DNA of 64,000 nucleotides from Aquilaria yunnanensis (lineage: Eukaryota > Streptophyta > Magnoliopsida > Malvales > Thymelaeaceae): contig CM077596.1 of the NCBI GenBank assembly GCA_039654915.1, positions 7,998,001-8,062,000 of the forward strand. Direction: 5' to 3'. Under the pieces are notes generated by a model that ran no database searches, was not told the origin of the DNA, and was given only the letters and a program-made list of their open reading frames with translations. This document shows positions 1 through 11,951 of this stretch, piece by piece (position 1 is the stretch's first letter; every line of letters starts with the position of its first letter). Position numbers and translations under genes: made by a program.

Positions 1-621
1 AAATTTAGTTCATAGTGTCGTAAAATAAACACAACAGAATCAAAGAAAAACTAATAAAAGAAACTTCCACCTCTGAATTTCTTCTCCTCCAAGGAATCCA
101 TAATCCGGTGTGCCTTAAATGGTGTTGATTATCAAAATTGCCTTCTAATAGCCTTTCTCTTGGAAAACTCTTATTTTTCTCTGTTTCTCCACCTCTTCCC
201 TACTCTCTACTCACCTCTTATGAAATAACTTAAAAGACCCTAAAAATAGACAAACACAGTTTGGTACACAACCGTGTTTAAGGCCGTGTAATGCCTCTGG
301 ATCTTAAAATCTTATCAAATATAACACGGTTTTGAACATTGGCATATAACTTAGACACAGGCGTGTAGTAGGGCATCTAAGGCACCACATGGGTGTGTTG
401 CAAGGTGAGTCTGCTCCAAACTTTGCCAAAACTTGCAATTCAGATCCAAAATTTTGCAGAAATCATTTCTGACCCAAATGAAGCTGAAATATAAGTTGAA
501 AATGAAATATAAACCAATCAAGCACCATATCCTAGCAAAAAAAATTTCAAACGACAATCAAATATAAGGAAAAAGCATATAGAAAACAAAACTAAATATA
601 TGAGCATATCATCTATAACCT
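1..621. other. AT-rich intergenic DNA, no gene seen
   Basis: Low-complexity AT-rich sequence without a convincing coding region on either strand. The short open frames have no recognisable domain. I see no structured repeat here. Confidence 0.6.
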
Positions 622-835
622 GGTATTGACTCATAGCCCAATTGGCGCATAGATCACCACATCGGGTGATTGGCCAGAGCTCGAATCTTGGCTTGTGCAA
701 GAGATTGTTTCTCTTTGTAGCTAGTGGGTAGGGTAAGATGTAGGATGGATAAAGTTGTAGAATATCTCTTGTATCCTTTCTCTTGTAAGATTCTGGGTAC
801 CAATATATATATATATATATATATATATCTGTATA
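622..835 (+). mobile_element. Putative tRNA-derived SINE
   Basis: An internal RNA polymerase III promoter can be read. A box-A match (TAGCCCAATTGG, 634-645) fits TRGYNNANNNGG, and a box-B-like GCTCGAATC (679-687) differs from the consensus at one base. They are about 33 bp apart, as in a tRNA gene. No tRNA cloverleaf follows, so this is a tRNA-derived SINE head rather than a tRNA gene. The body runs into an (AT)n tract that could be its tail. The boundaries are approximate and I could not define flanking target duplications. Confidence 0.5.
803..828. repeat. (AT)n microsatellite
   Basis: A run of about 13 AT dinucleotides just after the SINE-like body, possibly its 3' tail. Confidence 0.9.
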
Positions 836-1539
836 CATGATTTGATTTAGTATATGTTTTTATTTATTTAATTAGTATATGTTTATCATATATTCTGCAC
901 CGAATTTCAAAAAAGTGTTTTGCAATTATTTATTTAAAATTATATTTCTTATGCGATATTTCTTTTTATTATTTTTCACTAACCATTTATTTACTTAAAG
1001 CAATTGAATTTTACAAAGTTATAGCTTTTTTTTAACAGCTATAGCTTTTTTTGCAAAAGTTATACCTTTTTATAACATCTATAGCTCGTTAGTCCTGCCA
1101 TTCTTGTCCACCATTCGGCGCAAGCATATTTTTGCAAATTTGGAGCGCTAACTTGAATCAAGCAAGTTTCTTAATCTCGTTTTAAAAATATAACTTAGTA
1201 CTATATTCGATTACAACTTTATAACAGTTATACCTATATGTTTTATATGCAACTTAACTTGGTACATTTTGAGTAGATATTTAATGCAAAATTAATATAC
1301 AGTAACGTTTCGTGGTTTTCAAATCCTAGAGTGCAAGTATAATTGCAACAAAACATTAAATAAAAAAAAAGTGGTTTTAAATTATTTTATTTTTCACCAA
1401 ACCTCCTCTCGGCGTGCAAATCTATTTTGTCCATAACGAGTCCAACATCATGCTATAGATGCCAAGGTAAATAAATTGCAAGTTATTTCCCCCAAATAAA
1501 TTTTTATTAAGCAAGAAAAGTAAACTAAGTAAGGTTAGG
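836..1539. other. AT-rich intergenic DNA, no gene seen
   Basis: AT-rich sequence with short repeated words such as TATAGCTTTTTT near 1,020-1,090. No coding region or transposon boundary is visible. Confidence 0.6.
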
Positions 1540-2160
1540 GTGAGTTCTTAAGTGTGAAATGACATATAATGTCAAGAAAGGTAAAATGATAATTTTGGCT
1601 CAAGTCAGTAGCATGGCCATAATTTTGGTAAAATTAGGGTCATATAAGTGTTTTCGACTAAATGAGTTAAGACCATAAGTTATTCTAGTCATTAGGACCA
1701 ATTGTGGAAGTTAAATGGCTAAAAATGCATTAAGTTTGAAATTGAGACATTTGTATCTTAATGACTTAGTGACTAAGGGCTAAGTTAGAGGGCAAGAAAA
1801 CCTTTTGTTAAGGTCCAAGGGGGACGGTTTAGAGGGGGATTAAATGGCCAAAACTCAAGAAAAAAATAGGTCTTTGGGCCAAACTGACAAGATAAACAAA
1901 AATGGATTAAGAGCAGTAGTGGAAATATTTCTAAGGGGGAGGATGGCACCATTCATCATTTCCTTCATTTGGCAAATTCGTGGCTCTTCTCCTCCATATC
2001 TCTCCATCTTAAAAATTGCTAATCTATCTAAAATTCCATGATACTTAAAGCTCTCAAAGTCATCTCAACAAGCCCCTAGCTTATCATTTGTGGTTGGTAC
2101 ATTTGAAGCTGTTTTTGTAAGTTTTGGAGTAAACCCAAAGGTAAGCTCCTTCAATAGCTA
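1540..2160 (+). repeat. Decayed long-LTR remnant, front part
   Basis: The sequence resembles the front of the element D 3' LTR (31,419-33,948). A stretch near 1,570-1,600 (AATGTCAAGAAAGGTAAAAT) aligns with AATGTCACCAAGGGCAAAAT near 31,570. A CCATTCATCATTTCC block near 1,950 matches D's CTATTCATCATCTTC. The rest of the LTR seems to resume at about 4,660 after intervening DNA. It was aligned by eye and is strongly diverged. Confidence 0.4.
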
Positions 2161-4362
2161 TGGGTTGGTTATAAACTAATTAAATGGTTAAAAAATGGTC
2201 ATAATTTTCTGCTTTTGGTATCCATTTTAGTTGAATTTGTTACCCACTCCAGAGTAGTCTAGTTATGGTGCCAAAATTGTGCATTTAAACTCCCAGGATT
2301 GGTAATGTTCTGTGGGCCATCAGAACACTACCCTTAGTGTGCATACCCAAATGACCCTCTTGGGCACTATGTAAACACATGCATAGTGGTCCAACCATCA
2401 CACACATATTCACATTTCATGCACACCATGGCAGCAAAGAAGGAAAACACTAGCACAAGTCTTAATCTTGGCTACAACACATTAGGCAATCTTGTTAAGT
2501 TCTAGTGACTAGCTACTGCACCTGTAAATTCCACTAATAAAATGTATCATTCTAGCCTCATACCCCCCTGTTTTCTTCACTCCATTATCAAGTAGAGACT
2601 TAGAGCAAACCAAGGAATTTTTTTTTACATCAATAGCCCACCTATGGACCAAGTTATGGATTTTTTAAGTTGGTTACAAAATTCTGACCAAATGAACAGT
2701 AACTCAGCCAACTTTGCAACGTCATATATTTGGCTACAGGGCTCTAAATCCAGAAATTCCAAATCCCAGTTCAAGCTCTAGATGTTCTCTAGGTGTGGTC
2801 AAAATTTCATACAAATATTCATTATACACAGGGAGATATTCAACTTTAGGTCCAGAGTCAAAATTCTGGCAACTTTTGGACCATTTTGCCCATACAATTT
2901 TTCCAAACCATGCAAACACTTCATTCACAAGGGGAAAGCCCTCCAAGGCTATCCCATATATGTCCATTAAAAATAAGAATTACATTCCATTTCTTTTAAC
3001 AAATTTATGTGGCCAAAACAGAATTTACAAGTAAGCAGCCCATCATTCACACTTAGGCAGCTTTGCACCACATTACTTACATAGCCAAAACATTACTCAA
3101 ATGTTCACACACTTGTCTCATTTTACATACACTACATGTACATGCATACATTCACTACGAAATGCTCTTAACTCAGCTAAATACACACCCTAAGTTACAG
3201 GAGTGCCTGAGACACAATGGACTCCAGAACAGGATGCTAGACAGCTGCTGCACAACACAATAAGTACCACCATTAAAAATACCAAATGTACTCCTAAAAT
3301 CACCAAAATTTCCAGATCATAACTAGACATATGGAAGTTCATGTACCTGAAATTTCACAGAGAAATTCAAACGAAAACTATTAATTTGAATGTTCTCTTT
3401 CAGGTGCTCCTGAAATAGACAGAAAGGGGGTAAGTTTCTTGAATGAAACTTAGTAAGGGCTTATCAATAAAATCTTCAAACTCCAGCCATATACCTGAAA
3501 TCCAAATACAATAAAACACAAAAATAAAATACAAACACGCAAATATACACATCCAAATGCACAAACAAACACAGCAACAAACATATGAAATGCTGGCAGC
3601 AATAACACATTAAGGTTAGTCCATAATCATTCAATTAAACATTAAGAACTCACTATGACAGCCCTCCTCAAGCTATTGCTTGGTCTAAGAGGTCATTAGG
3701 TCTTAGTTAGTACTAACTTGGGCTCTAGAAACCCTGAATTTCACTGCCATAACAGAGCACCAAAGCTGTAGGGTTGAAACCCTTGGTGCAATTTCCCCCT
3801 TAACCTAAACTTGGTTCATCAAGCTCTTGTCTCTCTTCCAAGCTTAGGGTCTTAGGTTCATGGATGTTTGGGCATCTGTATAGAAAAATAAACAGCCATG
3901 AAACCTAGATAAAATCCTTACCTTTTGGTGGAAATTTGGTGAACCTTAATAGAACCGAAAATAGGTTTTCTTGCACTCTTTGATGTCTTCTTTGCTTTCT
4001 CTTGCTTCCTCTTGATTTCTTAAGGTATGGTGGCTATGGAGGATGGTGGAGAAGGTTAAGGAAGAGTTCTTAGCTGTTGGAAACCGAAATTTAGGGAAAA
4101 TGCCAATGAAATGAAGATTTTTCTTCATTTATACATCATTTTGACCTTGGTGGCATAAATGCAAAATTTTTTGAAACTTTGGCCAACACTTGGACAGATT
4201 ATTTCCAGCCATTTTGGCTGGGAAAATGACATATTTTGACCTCTTTTAACCTTGGTCAACAGTCATTTTCACCTTAGAAAAATCTAGGACACTTAAGCAC
4301 CTTAGTTGTCATTATGCCATAAATGGCAAACTTTGCCTCTTTGAGCACTTTGGTCCCCAACA
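2161..4362 (-). repeat. LTR-like sequence in reverse orientation inside the long-LTR remnant
   Basis: Read on the minus strand, the block starts TGTTGGGGACC (plus-strand end 4,362) and has the layout of a long plant gypsy LTR: a leader with purine-rich coding-like DNA (3,946-4,128), then a CAGGTATATGGCTGG region about 0.5 kb further on. I read it as a separate LTR-type insertion into the older remnant. No target duplication was confirmed and the 2.16-kb end is uncertain. Confidence 0.3.
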
Positions 4363-4659
4363 ATATATTTAATTCCTTCCATGTTCTTTCTTCATAATTC
4401 CATCCATATCATTTCTTCATAATTCCATCCATGTCCTTTCCATAGCCATATTTAGAAATTTGTGCAATTGAGTACCCAATCTTTGTAACCTTACAATTTA
4501 GTCCATAGGTTACTTGAAAATCAGGCAATATACCAATGCTTTCTTAAGGACCAAGCTATCATTGTTTTTGTCATTTAAGGGAGTGTATATTGAATACTTT
4601 ACACTTCACAATTCATACACTATGGTGAAAATTAAAGCATATAAGTTTAAGTCCTTATG

Positions 4660-6600
4660 CTGTAATTTTCTCATTTTGTGAAGGTGGTAACAAAATTTAA
4701 GTTTGAAACTCAAAGAGAGCTTGTGTTGCTTACTTGTGCTTTGTGTGGTGTGCTTACTTTGGATTTTTCTTATCTTGGACTTAAGGTAAGGAATTTAAGT
4801 TATGGAATGATTAAATGATGCATAAGTTATGTTATAACAGTTGAGGTTAAGTTGGAATTAGCCCAAGATGATTGGAAATAGTTTGGATGAGCTTTGGGGT
4901 GATGTTGGCCAAGAAAGGAGTGAAGAATTTCAGCTGCAAGTGTTGATACAACCGCACCAAATGTCTGGTGCAACCACATCAGGTTTTAGCAAGCTGTCGA
5001 AGGTCCTGATGCATCTGCAATACATTTCTACATGTCTGCATTAGGCTCTAGCAAGCTACCAAAAGTGCTGGTGCGACCACATTAAGTCTAAACCTTACCA
5101 GCATATGTCCTAAGTATCAAAAATATATTCCTAAGGGCTAGTAGGCATCCCAACATGGCTCATAAGTACTCATAAGAGTAAATTATGCATCAATAAGGGG
5201 GTAATAAATGATTGCTTAAGAGGGCTAAGGATAGGTGGAAAAGTAAAGTACCTTAAGTTGTAAGTAAGGTATTAAAGAGAGACCAAGTATAATATGAGTT
5301 CTCCAATGGCCAAGGGATGAGGTTATGAACCTCCAGCATTGGAAAGGGACGAAAGAAGGTTCTGAGACCCTTAATGACCAAAGGGTTGTGGTCAAGAAGC
5401 TTCTAGCATCGAGGTTATTTCCAAGAGCTTTAGGCTAAGTTGACTAGCTTGGTAAGTGAATCTACTAAGTTGCTAAAGTCAAGTTCTGGTGAAGTTTAGC
5501 CTTTAGGTTAATTACTTGACACAACAAGAAAGGGGAAGATATGGGTAAGTGGTGGGTAAGTGGTGACATATTTTAAGCAGTTCGTAAAATGCAAGCACGT
5601 TCAAGTAAGTGAATGCTTACTTAAGGCACCTGTAAAGAGGACTCATGAGCTTTAATTAAGTTCTATCATCGGATACGAGTGCTAGTATCCAAGTGTCCTA
5701 GCCATATAAGGCCATGATAGTTAAAAATGACATCAAGTGTAAGGAAGTCCTAAGTGCATAAGCATCTTCACTCATTCATCAAACCATAAATTGCATTGCA
5801 TTATTTTTCTTTTGTTAATTGTTTGTACTTGTGGTATATTGCATTGTTTAATTTGTTGGTTTGTTTTTGCTTATATATATGTGTGTATGTTTGCTTGCAT
5901 GCTTAGATATGTTTTCCCTTGTAGGTGCCAAATCCCTTATTGAGTACTTTCGAATACTCACCCATTAAGTGTTGTGCAAGTACTTAGAAGGCTAGTCGGG
6001 CCTAGTAGTTGGTGAGAGGTGACTATTAGTGCTAAGTTTTATTTGTTTGGAAGGTACTTTCTAAGTATGACTTTTGTGACTGATGATTGCCAGTGATGTA
6101 AGTTAGTATTGACCAAAGTGTTATCTTTTTAGCTTTCAAGGCTAAGCGTGCATAAAAACAGTGAGGAGTGCCACTTAAAGCTAGCTTGCTCAAGTGGAAA
6201 GTTAAGGATGAATCTTAGTAAATATTATTATCTTAGTTATATTTATGGTATTTTTCACACCAAGTGCTGCCTCTACCATTGTTTATTGGTGTGTATAACA
6301 CTAGGTTACATTTGGGTGGATATAAGATTAAGGTGTTTGTGCACATAGTTATTACATGAAGTTAAAGCAACTAAGGTTTTACGTTTTGGCTTCTTTTAAC
6401 TTATGTTTTATTAATTGGTGCGCCATAACTTTTGCAATTGTGTTATTTTTTTTTATTTGCATAGCCAAGATGAAGCATGCATATTTTCTATGCAAGGTAG
6501 GCGAAATAACTAGTTACATATAACGATTTCAGATGCTTTACAAGTAATAGCTAGCTAATTGTAACCTAAGTAGGATCATAGTTTCCTAAGAGCCTATAAG
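4660..6600 (+). repeat. Decayed long-LTR remnant, rear part
   Basis: It is collinear with the rear of D's LTR. The block TAGGTGCCAAATCCCTTATT at 5,923-5,942, followed by a 'gaatactcaccc.ttaagtgt' pattern, corresponds to AGGTGCCCAAATCCCTTACT in both D LTRs (14,878 and 33,306). The region near 6,540-6,600 (ACAAGTAATAGCTAGCTAAT) corresponds to ACAAGTAATTAACTAGCCAA near the D LTR end. It probably belongs to an older solo or partial LTR of the same broad family. Confidence 0.5.
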
Positions 6601-6705
6601 TGGCAGTAAATTTATGGCCCTAGACCTTATTCTGCCATACTAGATGCTTGTAAAGGGAGTGGTAAATAGCTCCTCTTCTTTCAAATGGTGTCTTGAATTT
6701 GAGCT

Positions 6706-7010
6706 TTGTGTGTGGGAACATTTTATGTGTAGTTTATATGTTTCAAATAAATGAAAAATGAATTTTGATTATTTGAATTTAATTAATTCCATAAACTAAC
6801 TAAATTATTGTGATTCTTTTAACAATTATGTCCTTTGCAAGGGACAAATTTTTTCTTCAATAATTGTGTATATACCAAGAGACATATATAGTAGCCATTT
6901 CACAAAAATAAGTGAGCTTTTTATGGTCCTTTGTTATATCATGGAAGTACATTCTTAGTACTTTATAATTGAGGGAAAATTGTCTTTAGGGCAATGAAAT
7001 CATTTCGCTT
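6706..7010 (+). repeat. Copia-type LTR remnant, copy 1
   Basis: The block is homologous to 11,952-12,310. Shared stretches include TTATTTGAATTTAATTAA and a 'caattatgtcctttgcaa.ggaca' region followed by TAATTGTGTATAT. The two copies look about 70-75% identical by eye. Its ends are uncertain and no element body follows, so it is a solo or truncated copy. Confidence 0.45.
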
Positions 7011-7099
7011 CTCAAAAGCTTTTTTTCATCTCCATAATTCTTTCTTTCTTTTAACAATCTAAAGAAATTATTTTTTAACGAGGAATTTTGTCTTAGAGG

Positions 7100-7304
7100 A
7101 TACAACAAAGCTCTCAACTTTGGGTAAAGTCTAGTCATGGTGCCCTTGGTATATTGGTCATCATAAAGTTGTCCCTTACCTCCAAAAGTACCTATTAATG
7201 TCTGTTACCTCATTTAGTGTGTACTATTTTGGTCCATTCCATCAGGTGAGCTGTTATTTTAGATGGAACCTGCCTAAGTGGCACACACATGGCCACATCG
7301 CATC
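7100..7304 (-). repeat. Long imperfect inverted repeat, left arm
   Basis: The reverse complement of this block aligns over about 200 bp with 10,340-10,545. Shared words include ACTTTATGATGA, AATATA, ACACTAA and TGCCAC in the same order. This may be the left terminal repeat of a Mutator-like element about 3.4 kb long, or one of two copies of a MITE in opposite orientation. Confidence 0.55.
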
Positions 7305-7919
7305 CCCTTGCATAACAATTAGTGATTATACTGCAAGAATAAGAAATTTTAAGCTAAAGCTGACACAAACTCATAACCTTGGGGACCTAGAATGTAAATT
7401 AGCTTAAAATCCATTTTCTTCCCCAAATCTTTTTTTTTCTGGTACAACAGCGAGTAAGGAAAAGCAAAAGAAAAAAAAAAGTAAAAAGGGTCAGTGGACC
7501 CCAAGGCATCATCCACTCTTATGGACACAATGTTCTTCCCCAAATATATATTTGCAATCGCCTCTTCTTCGACCTTTTTCTTGGTAGCCTTTCCCCCAAG
7601 CCCACCATTCCTTTAACTTCCCCTTCTCCACCATCCAAAAATCTAACTCCAATGAAGAAAAAGAGAAAATCATTTCTTCACTCGGAACCCTGTCGATGAC
7701 CAATCACTCTGTCCTTCCAAACTTGAAGAATTTGTTAAAGGTCTATTATTTCTTCCCTTTATTGCAAATAAAATTATCTGGAAATTTTTTTCAATAATTG
7801 ATCTAATTTGGTGAATGTGATTCGGCCTAATAATGTTGAATCTGAATATTGGTAGTAATTAGTTCACTGTCTATTAGAGAAGATTCGCATCTATTAACAT
7901 TATACACTAATATTATTTA
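7305..7919. other. AT-rich DNA inside the inverted repeat, no gene seen
   Basis: It contains short A-rich and T-rich runs. The small open frames on both strands have no domain or sustained coding character. Confidence 0.5.
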
Positions 7920-8743
7920 TACTCCATTCGTCTAAAAAAAATGAAACATTTTCCTTTTTGGGATGTCCCAAAAACAATGAAACATTTCCCTTTTTAGTAA
8001 CTCTTTTATGCTTAGTTTCCTATTTACCTTTATCATCTCTCGCACACTTCTTCTTTGCCTCATCCCCCCGGTTCGACTACCTCATATCTCCCACGCATCT
8101 TGCTGCCGCCCTCATCCCCTGCACAATCACTGCCACCATTGCCAGAATCATATCACCATTGTCCCCGTCAGCGACATAATCATAGCCAAGCGAGACAAGA
8201 AGTAAGCAAAGGAAATTGTATAATAGATTTGCAGAGCAAATGGGCAATGAACTAACACTAGAGATTGAAGAAAAGGGGATTTAGTAGTGAAGATTGCTCA
8301 ACGTCACCAATAGGATAGAGGGCAAGAGCTTCTAGGATGATGGGGAACAAAGGAAGAAAAGGGCAAAATCGAGGACGATCAGAGGTGATTCGGTAATGGA
8401 GATCGAAGATCATTTGATGGCATAGATTGATTGGAGGTGATTTGATAGCAAAGATCAATCAGAGGTAATTCGATGGTTGAGATTGAAGACGATCAGAGAC
8501 GGTCCTTCTCACATATGCGAATATTGAGGTTGGCAATCGCGAGGACGTTGAAAGGAAGGTGGAAGAGCAGAGCTTGTTGTTGAGTTGGAAGGACAGAGAT
8601 AGCTGGTCAAAGCAGCAATAGTCTGAGAGAGAGAGGAGGAAATGAAATAACAAGGGCAAAATCGAAAGAATTTAGGAAAAGCATTCGCACCTAAAAATGC
8701 CTGCCCACAGAAATGTTTCATTTATATTGGGACCATTGGATTA
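7920..8743. mobile_element. Mariner/Stowaway-like non-autonomous DNA transposon
   Basis: The left end TACTCCATTCGTC (7,920-7,932) pairs as an inverted repeat with the right end GACCATTGGATTA (8,731-8,743), 10 of 13 positions. Inward of both lies an ATGAAACATTT block, forward near 7,941 and inverted near 8,711-8,723. CTCC(C/A)TCCG-type ends with TA target sites are typical of plant mariner-like MITEs. The roughly 0.8-kb body shows no transposase, so it would depend on an enzyme made elsewhere. Confidence 0.6.
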
Positions 8744-9350
8744 TTTATTTTTTTTGTTTCTAGATCTTGTTCAAAATATTCATATGACCTCCTAATTGAC
8801 CCAACGCCTCCCTAATGCCTCATTCATTGTCGGTGGGGAATAAATCACCTTTTCTACCTCCTCATAGTCATGAGCAAAAACTAGTGGTGTCAAGTGAGCA
8901 GCTGGGATGAATTATGAAAGAAACCAAACTAAATTGAATATGTGAAGCTTGCTTTGTGAAATTGTGAATTGGTTTTTTTCAAATAAAAGATGATTGGAAC
9001 TTTGCATTCCTGCAATTTCCTTGTCTGATATTTGGCCAATTGATTTGTTGTTTCATCCTGCTAGTGTAAAGGATTTGGAAGGATTTTGTTGATTTCTGTT
9101 GATTTGGAGAGAGGTAGCATCATAGAGGTTTGAGCAAGAAATCAAAAGATAGACATAAGACATAAATTTTTTTAGGGTTATGTGTTGTTAACGGATGGAA
9201 TTAAGAAAAAATTATGAAGAGTGGATGAATTTAAACTTTTGGTCAATTTATCCTTTAAGTCCTAATGTTATGAGTTTGTGTCAATTTTAGCCTAAGTTTT
9301 CTTATTTTTGCAGTATCATTAGTTGTTATGAGTGAAAGAGGTTGGGTCTT
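8744..9350. other. Intergenic DNA, no gene seen
   Basis: AT-rich sequence with no convincing ORF, terminal repeat or RNA gene. Confidence 0.5.
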
Positions 9351-10325
9351 TTTTAGGTAGCTCGAGCTCAAGCTAGAATTGAGGCTTTTTGAGATAGATT
9401 TTTTTTAGCTTGAACTAATTTCTAGCCGAGCTTGAGCCTTAATATATCTGGCTCTATTGGCTCATAAGCCTGTTGGGCTCGAGTCCTCCTGAGTCAAAAG
9501 CCTCCTAACCCTTACAACCTTACAAATTCTGGCCTTACTCCCGACCAAGGCTATGCCTGACCTGTCGACTAACCCACCCACCATCCCACCCAATCGGCAG
9601 CCACCACTAAGATCAATGTTGGCAGCACAATGATGAGAGCCCAATATTGATGACAATCTCCGCCATTGTCGCAAGGTCGAGCTTCGGCAATTTGAGTCTA
9701 CAATGAGATCCTACCTTATGCGAGTCCACAATTCGAATGACGACAAAGAAAGCCCCACACTGGCGGTAGAAACCCAGGTCGGCCTTGCTCATCTTTCATC
9801 TAATATTGGTAATTGCTTGCTGTTGATTCATGTGATTTGTCATTTTCATATTCGAATAATGATGACAATTTGAATGTGTGTATGTGTGATGGACCCTTCC
9901 TCAATTCAAATGAAGACGAAGGAGATGGGCAAAAGATTTGGTGATGGTGAACTGACCTAGATAAGGTGTTGGGCTTGATAGTAGATTTGGCTCCACAGTT
10001 GACGTATCGATAAAGATGATGGCTTATTTATGATGTTTACAAACTTAGGGTAGATTTGCAAAGGATTAAAAAGTTTGGGATTGATTTTATCAGTTTTCCT
10101 TCTCTGGTTATCTAAGTAAAAAATTGCACATTTAGTCCCCATTTTTCATCTAAATTATAGTTACAATACTAAAGAATTATATATGTTATTCGAGCCAGAT
10201 GAGCTTTCAAGTCAAGCTCGAGCTTAAGAATTTTGGGCTTGAGTAGTGTCGAATAGTAAAAGGGGCAAGCTCAAGCTCAGTGGGCTCGGGCTCGGCCCGA
10301 CCTAGCCCATTTTGACCCCTATTAA
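9351..10325. repeat. CTCGAGCTCAAGCT-rich ends, possible hAT-like MITE
   Basis: The left side (9,358-9,480) and right side (10,190-10,310) carry repeated words such as GCTCGAGCTCAAGCT and GGGCTCGGGCTCGGCCCG that are partly complementary to each other. The right edge reads CCCATTTTGACCCCT, like the ends of some plant hAT-type MITEs. No 8-bp target duplication was defined. The open frame on the minus strand at 9,462-9,674 has no recognisable domain. Confidence 0.3.
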
Positions 10326-10339
10326 ATGTCATGGAAGAG

Positions 10340-10545
10340 GATGCCTCATGGGGCATTATAGGTGCCACATAAGCAAGTTTTGTCCAAATTAACGACTCAA
10401 CTGATAGAATTAACTAGAATAGAATACACTAAGGGAACTAAGGGACTTTGAGAGACACTTTTGAAGGTAATGGACCACTTTATGATGACTAATATAGTAA
10501 GGGGACTACAAGTGGATTTTAGACCTCTTAACTGTACTCTAGAAG
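10340..10545 (+). repeat. Long imperfect inverted repeat, right arm
   Basis: It is the partner of 7,100-7,304 in reverse complement. Together they bracket about 3.4 kb that holds the mariner-like element and the CTCGAG-rich block. Confidence 0.55.
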
Positions 10546-11043
10546 ATTTTTTTGAACTACATGAGATATCATGTTTATAGGGACAAGAGGGCACAATCTA
10601 AAAATAATTCTTTTGATGGAAGTGGAAGAGGATATTGATGACAGAATAGGCTTTCTTGATTTGAACTTAGAATTCATGTGTAGGAAAGCTATGTGGTTAT
10701 AGAATCTCTATAAATGAAGTACCCCTATAATTGTTTTATAATTTTGATAATGGTGTGCCAATCCAATTAATACATGTTTGACTCAACATGAAGGCTATCA
10801 TTGTTTTATTGTTTACTAAGCATGAAATTGAAAGAGATTCATTTTGGATGAGTTCAAATATGATAAACTCTAACAACAAAAAACCACATGTGAATCCTTG
10901 GCAGTGATCACTCTATGGCCACCATTCATTATGTGGGTTTTATACAATTTGATTAGAAGAATTTGACTTTGTGGTTCATTGACCTAGCTTTACATCAATT
11001 TGATTGGGTTAAGCCATAAAATATTCAGGGCTCATGAAGTTGT
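10546..11043. other. AT-rich DNA, no gene seen
   Basis: Possibly decayed Copia internal sequence, given the RNase H tail at 11.64-11.95 kb, but no domain can be read here. Confidence 0.4.
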
Positions 11044-11622
11044 TAAATAATATTGATAATTGGTTTCTAAAAATAGCATGGAAATGCTATTGGTAGTATG
11101 ATATATGACACTATAAACTGTATGAGACTACATATAACATATGTTCTTTGCAATATACAAGCACAATAGGCATTGCACATGGAATGTAATTTTCAACAGA
11201 TTTGGTATATTTGCTTAGAGAGAAGATATGAACATGTACTATTTAAACTATCATCATGTGTTACAAGGATGTTTTGTTAGAAATTGAATTAAAAGAAACT
11301 AAAGGGTGGATATTTGTTATGTGGGTGTACTTTAAATAATATTGATAATTGGTTTTTAAAAAAATTATGGAAATGCTACTGGTAGTATGATATATGACAC
11401 TATAAATTGTATGAGACTACATATAACATATGTTATTTGCAATATACAAGTACAACAGGCATAGCGCGTGGAATGTAATTTTCAACAGTTTTGGTATATT
11501 TGCCTAGAGAAGATATGAACATGTACTATTTAAACTATCATCATGTGTTAGAAGGATGCTTTGTTAGAAATTGAATTAAAAGAAACTAAAGGGTGGGTAT
11601 TTGTTATGTGGGTGTACTATAA
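11044..11622 (+). repeat. Tandem duplication, two units of about 289 bp
   Basis: Unit 1 (11,044-11,332) and unit 2 (11,333-11,622) begin TAAATAATATTGATAATTGG and end near GGGTGTACT. They share long identical runs such as ACTACATATAACATATGTT and differ by scattered substitutions and a 4-bp indel. No protein or known element end explains the unit. Confidence 0.85.
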
Positions 11623-11639
11623 ATTTGGCATCTAACACA

Positions 11640-11950
11640 CAAATTTGTTTTACTAATTCAACTTGGCATCAAAATTTGTTGCTTTTGCTATCCGAGAAAA
11701 GGAAATAGAATGACTGGAACATTATTATTTAAAAGGGACTTATGGCCACAACCGATGCCACTGTTTCTTTGCATTAAGCTATTGAGACTACTATGTTGAA
11801 AACATATAGTAAAGTCTATAATGGAAAGTTTAGACATTAGTTTATGATTATGTCTACAATTAATGTTGAATAGAGTAATCATTGTTATTTGTGTAAAATG
11901 TGGACATTATCTGGTGAAAATAACATGTAACTTACAAACTAGTAAGAGCT
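11640..11950 (+). pseudogene. Decayed Copia RNase H tail
   Basis: A fragment of the Ty1/copia pol C-terminus, which degrades the RNA strand during reverse transcription. The tract KVYNGKFRH (near 11,811-11,837) matches the conserved Copia motif YNGKSRHI found shortly before the end of pol. In a shifted frame the following residues keep the pattern of 'ITIVYVKS.DNLADPLTKGL'. Frameshifts and stops make it non-functional. An LTR-like block follows directly (11,952), as expected at a Copia 3' end. Confidence 0.45.
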
Positions 11951-11951
11951 T

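Noticed and set aside
620..700. A true tRNA gene
   Set aside because: Box A and B are present, but I cannot pair acceptor and anticodon stems.
7958..8205. Overlapping plus-strand open frames in the mariner-like element
   Set aside because: They overlap in different frames within a pyrimidine-rich stretch and do not resemble a transposase with its D,D motifs.
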